This document shows, piece after piece, positions 59,201-64,000 of a stretch of DNA of 64,000 nucleotides. A program made the position numbers and the translations under genes. Each line of letters begins with the position of its first letter. Positions within the stretch are counted from its first letter, which is position 1. The stretch comes from Salvelinus alpinus (Eukaryota; Chordata; Actinopteri; Salmoniformes; Salmonidae). A model generated the notes under the pieces. The model was not told the DNA's origin, did not search any database, and worked only from the letters and a program-made list of their open reading frames with translations. The DNA lies in contig NC_092096.1 in the NCBI RefSeq assembly GCF_045679555.1, positions 13,912,007 to 13,976,006 on the forward strand. The letters run 5' to 3'.

Positions 59201-59220
59201 CCTAACTATGCACTAGCAGT

Positions 59221-60300
<1,080 letters not shown>

Positions 60301-60482
60301 TATAACTGTATTACCGTATTACCGTATAACTGTATTACCGTATAACTGTATTACCGTATAACCGTATAACTGTATTACCGTATAACTGTATTACCGTATA
60401 ACCGTATAACTGTATTACCGTATAACTGTATTACCGTATAACTGTATTACCGTATAACTGTATTACTGTATATCCATATAAC
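60301..60482. repeat. 16/8-bp repeat (ccgtataactgtatta)
   Basis: Irregular run of gtattaccgtataact units, followed by a longer composite repeat that contains the same motif. Confidence 0.92.
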
Positions 60483-61465
60483 CGTATAACAGTCGGTTGT
60501 GAGGTTATTATGGGGAATGGAGGCAGTAGTCAGGACACCAACCTTATGACTGTATTACCGTATAACAGTCGGTTGTGAGGTTATTATGGGGAATGGAGGC
60601 AGTAGTCAGGACACCAACCTTATGACTGTATTACCGTATAACAGTCGGTTGTGAGGTTATTATGGGGAATGGAGGCAGTAGTCAGGACACCAACCTTATG
60701 ACTGTATTACCGTATAACAGTCGGTTGTGAGGTTATTATGGGGAATGGAGGCAGTAGTCAGGACACCAACCTTATGACTGTATAACCGTATAACAGTCGG
60801 TTGTGAGGTTATTATGGGGAATGGAGGCAGTAGTCAGGACACCAACCTTATAACTGTATTACCGTATAACAGTCGGTTGTGAGGTTATTATGGGGAATGG
60901 AGGCAGTAGTCAGGACACCAACCTTATAACTGTATTACCGTATAACAGTCGGTTGTGAGGTTATTATGGGGAATGGAGGCAGTAGTCAGGACACCAACCT
61001 TATGACTGTATTACCGTATAACAGTCGGTTGTGAGGTTATTATGGGGAATGGAGGCAGTAGTCAGGACACCAACCTTATAACTGTATTACCGTATAACAG
61101 TCGGTTGTGAGGTTATTATGGGGAATGGAGGCAGTAGTCAGGACACCAACCTTATGACTGTATAACCGTATAACAGTCGGTTGTGAGGTTATTATGGGGA
61201 ATGGAGGCAGTAGTCAGGACACCAACCTTATAACTGTATTACCGTATAACAGTCGGTTGTGAGGTTATTATGGGGAATGGAGGCAGTAGTCAGGACACCA
61301 ACCTTATGACTGTATAACCGTATAACAGTCGGTTGTGAGGTTATTATGGGGAATGGAGGCAGTAGTCAGGACACCAACCTTATGACTGTATTACCGTATA
61401 ACTGTATTACTGTATATCCATATAACCGTATAACAGTCGGTTGTGAGGTTATTATGGGGAATGGA
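60483..61465. repeat. 76-bp minisatellite, about 12.5 copies
   Basis: Units contain cggttgtgaggttattatgg, ggaatggaggcagtagtcag and accttatgactgtattaccg. Variants are tgactgtata and taactgtatt. A 5' relative of the unit occurs at 60240-60280 with cagtgttcacgaca. Confidence 0.95.
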
Positions 61466-61574
61466 GGCAGTAGTCAAGGGGAAAGGTATAACTACGTCTG
61501 GGTTTAAACACTGTTCACGACACACACCCTCACCATTACGCCTGGTACAATTACCTTATAACTGTATTACCGTA

Positions 61575-63150
61575 TTACGTCTAACCCTGGTAATATGACT
61601 GGTAAATAGAATGAATAGAACAGGCTTGGAACCTCTAACCCTGGTAATATGACTGGTAAATAGAACAGGCTTGGAACCTCTAACCCTGGTAATATGACTG
61701 GTAAATAGAATGAATAGAACAGGCTTGGAACCTCTAACCCTGGTAATATGACTGGTAAATAGAACAGGCTTGGAACCTCTAACCCTGGTAATATGACTGG
61801 TAAATAGAATGAATAGAACAGGCTTGGAACCTCTAACCCTGGTAATATGAATGAATAGAACATGTTTGGAACCTCTAACCCTGGTAATATGACTGGTAAA
61901 TAGAATGAATAGAACAGGCTTGGAACCTCTAACCCTGGTAATATGACTGGTAAATAGAACAGGCTTGGAACCTGTAACCCTGGTAATATGACTGGTAAAT
62001 AGAACAGGCTTGGAACCTCTAATCCCTGGTAATATGACTGGTAAATAGAACAGGCTTGGAACCTCTAACCCTGGTAATATGACTGGTAAATAGAACAGGC
62101 TTGGAACCTCTAACCCTGGTAATATGACTGGTAAATAGAACAGGCTTGGAACCTCTAACCCTGTAATATGACTGGTAAATAGAACAGGCTTGGAACCTGT
62201 AACCCTGGTAATATGACTGGTAAATAGAACAGGCTTGGAACCTCTAACCCTGGTAATATGACTGGTAAATAGAACAGGCTTGGAACCTCTAACCCTGGTA
62301 ATATGACTGGTAAATAGAACAGGCTTGGAATCTCTAACCCTGGTAATATGACTGGTAAATAGAACAGGCTTGGAACCTCTAACCCTGGTAATATGACTGG
62401 TAAATAGAACAGGCTTGGAACCTCTAACCCTGGCAATATGACTGGTAAATAGAACAGGCTTGGAACCTCTAATCCCTGGTAATATGACTGGTAAATAGAA
62501 CAGGCTTGGAACCTCTAACCCTGGTAATATGACTGGTAAATAGAACAGGCTTGGAACCTCTAACCCTGGTAATATGACTGGTAAATAGAACAGGCTTGGA
62601 ACCTCTAACCCTGGTAATATGACTGGTAAATAGAATGAATAGAACAGGATTGGAACTTCTAACCCTGGTAATATGACTGGTAAATAGAATGAATAGAACA
62701 GGCTTGGACCCTCTACCCTGGTAATATGACTGGTAAATAGAACAGGCTTGGAACCTCTAAACCTGGTAATATGACTGGTAAATAGAACAGGCTTGGAACC
62801 TCTAAACCTGGTAATATGACTGGTAAATAGAACAGGCTTGGAACCTCTAAACCTGGTAATATGACTGGTAAATAGAACAGGCTTGGAACCTCTAACCCTG
62901 GTAATATGACTGGTAAATAGAACAGGCTTGGAACCTGTAACCCTGGTAATATGACTGGTAAATAGAACAGGCTTGGAACCTCTAACCCTAGTAATATGAC
63001 TGGTAAATAGAATGAATAGAACAGGCTTGGAACCTCTAACCCTGGTAATATGACTGGTAAATAGAACAGGCTTGGGACCTGTAACCCTGGTAATATGACT
63101 GGTAAATAGAACAGGCTTGGGACCTGTAACCCTGGTAATATGACTGGTAA
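61575..63150. repeat. 45/54-bp minisatellite, about 34 copies
   Basis: The unit is ctggtaatatgactggtaaa, tagaacaggcttggaacctc and taacc; some copies hold an extra tgaatagaa. The period is a multiple of 3, giving a 549-residue reverse frame (SKPVLFTSHITRVRG repeat) that is an artefact. Confidence 0.96.
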
Positions 63151-63419
63151 ACTCACAATGGCTGCCTGGTATTGTGATGCAATAAATTGTAGAATGTTCA
63201 TTCAAATGATGCTAACTCATGTGCTTATGCAATAGAATGTATTTTTGTAATGTCAGTTGAGTTGAATCAACAAATCACATCACATATTATACTTCCTGCT
63301 TCGCTCCTATGGGTATACTTGCAATAGCTGCCAGTCCACCTATTATGCTATCATTGACTTGAATGGGGACGCCACTTCTGTCTGTTTTATTTCCATGGCA
63401 ACACATGCAGTCAGGGGAG

Positions 63420-63648
63420 GAGGAGAACATGTTTTCCTAAAAGCTGTCATCAAGGAAAAGGGGGGCTACTTGGAAGAATCTAAAATCTCAAATATATTTG
63501 TATTTGTTTAACACTATTTTGGTTACTACATGATTCCATATGTGTTATTTCATTGTTCTGATGTCTTCACTATTATTGTACAATGTAGAAAATAGTACAA
63601 ATAAAATAATGAGCAGGTGTGTCCAAACTTTTGACTGGTACTGTATAT
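63420..63648 (-). mobile_element. Tc1-like terminal fragment
   Basis: The right end reads caggtgtgtccaaacttttg followed by actggtactgtat. This is the terminus of a very common salmonid Tc1-like element, with the adjoining part (cacatatggaatcatgtagt on the reverse strand) also typical. Truncated at the inner side; no transposase retained. Confidence 0.75.
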
Positions 63649-64000
63649 ATTTATTTTTGCTATTCAAACAGTTTTTAGTGACTGCAGTCATTTGGCTGGT
63701 CAGTTACCATCATCCAAAATGCCATGACTGTCACAGCCATTACTACTGTCTCCTACACATGAAGAATGACAAATTATAACAAATTCTCACCACCCTCTTT
63801 TTTTTTCTTCAGCCAAGTGTGTACAGTTTAAAGAAAAATGGCAATGTCCAAGACTTACTATACCCACATAAAGATGGTTATGATAAATCTAAACTTAACC
63901 TCTACAGGATTGGTGTCTCCCCCTCGGGACGGTTGAGCTAACGTACTGTAGGCTAATGCGATTAGCATGAGGTTGTAAGTAACAAGAAAATGTCCCAGGA
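63649..64000. other. Unique sequence to the window end
   Basis: No exon found. The next ptprb domain in the reverse-strand direction would be expected beyond this point. Confidence 0.5.

Noticed and set aside
61556..63205. A 549-residue reverse frame
   Set aside because: The 45/54-bp minisatellite has a period divisible by 3; no start context or domain.

Overview
The window is eukaryotic and almost certainly from a salmonid fish (salmon, trout or char). The main signs are three Tc1-like transposons of the salmonid type, with termini reading acagtg...ttcagacccc, a nearly complete L2/RSg-1-like LINE, SINE debris, and very long minisatellites filling the introns. No bacterial features, CRISPR arrays or RNA genes are visible.

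The only host gene I can support is ptprb (receptor-type protein tyrosine phosphatase beta, VE-PTP). Twelve separate exons on the + strand, between 9082 and 47009, each encode one whole fibronectin type III (FN3) domain. All have AG/GT borders, all are phase 1-1, and all are 258-276 nt long. A thirteenth FN3 domain is split over two exons on the - strand (55025-54922, then 51873-51699). As far as I recall the human protein, the last seven + strand domains and the split domain run in PTPRB order, with one domain missing between them. Only ectodomain is present. I see no signal peptide, transmembrane segment or phosphatase domain.

Layout. 1-9081: upstream intron (40-bp satellite, Tc1 copy, smaller arrays, a short TIR element). 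9082-12117: FN3 exons 1-2. 12545-19140: a G-rich array of about 20 bp per unit. 19515-22703: exons 3-6. 22704-25610: 37-bp array. 25633-26745: second Tc1. 26960-30771: exons 7-10, with a dispersed repeat and a 49-bp array. 30784-33631: 24-bp array. 34030-34293: exon 11. 34294-39893: 46-bp array. 40797-42254: third Tc1. 42577-46040: LINE on the - strand. 46734-47009: exon 12. 46039-48900: a large imperfect palindrome ending at a 100-N gap (48901-49000). 49001-64000: a contig with ptprb exons on the opposite strand, largely made of 12- to 76-bp arrays.

Most notable: several arrays are built from the edges of this gene's own exons. The 46-bp array repeats the end of exon 11 plus its 5' splice site about 121 times with no length change. 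The 25-bp array repeats the end of split exon A plus its 5' splice site about 100 times. The 49-bp array repeats a branch point, pyrimidine tract and 3' splice site matching exon 10. Three partial exon duplications lie nearby. ptprb must therefore be spliced correctly among hundreds of near-copies of its own splice sites. The strand flip across the gap, together with the palindrome, points to an assembly inversion rather than a second gene. Most long open frames here are repeat arrays read through and are not genes.
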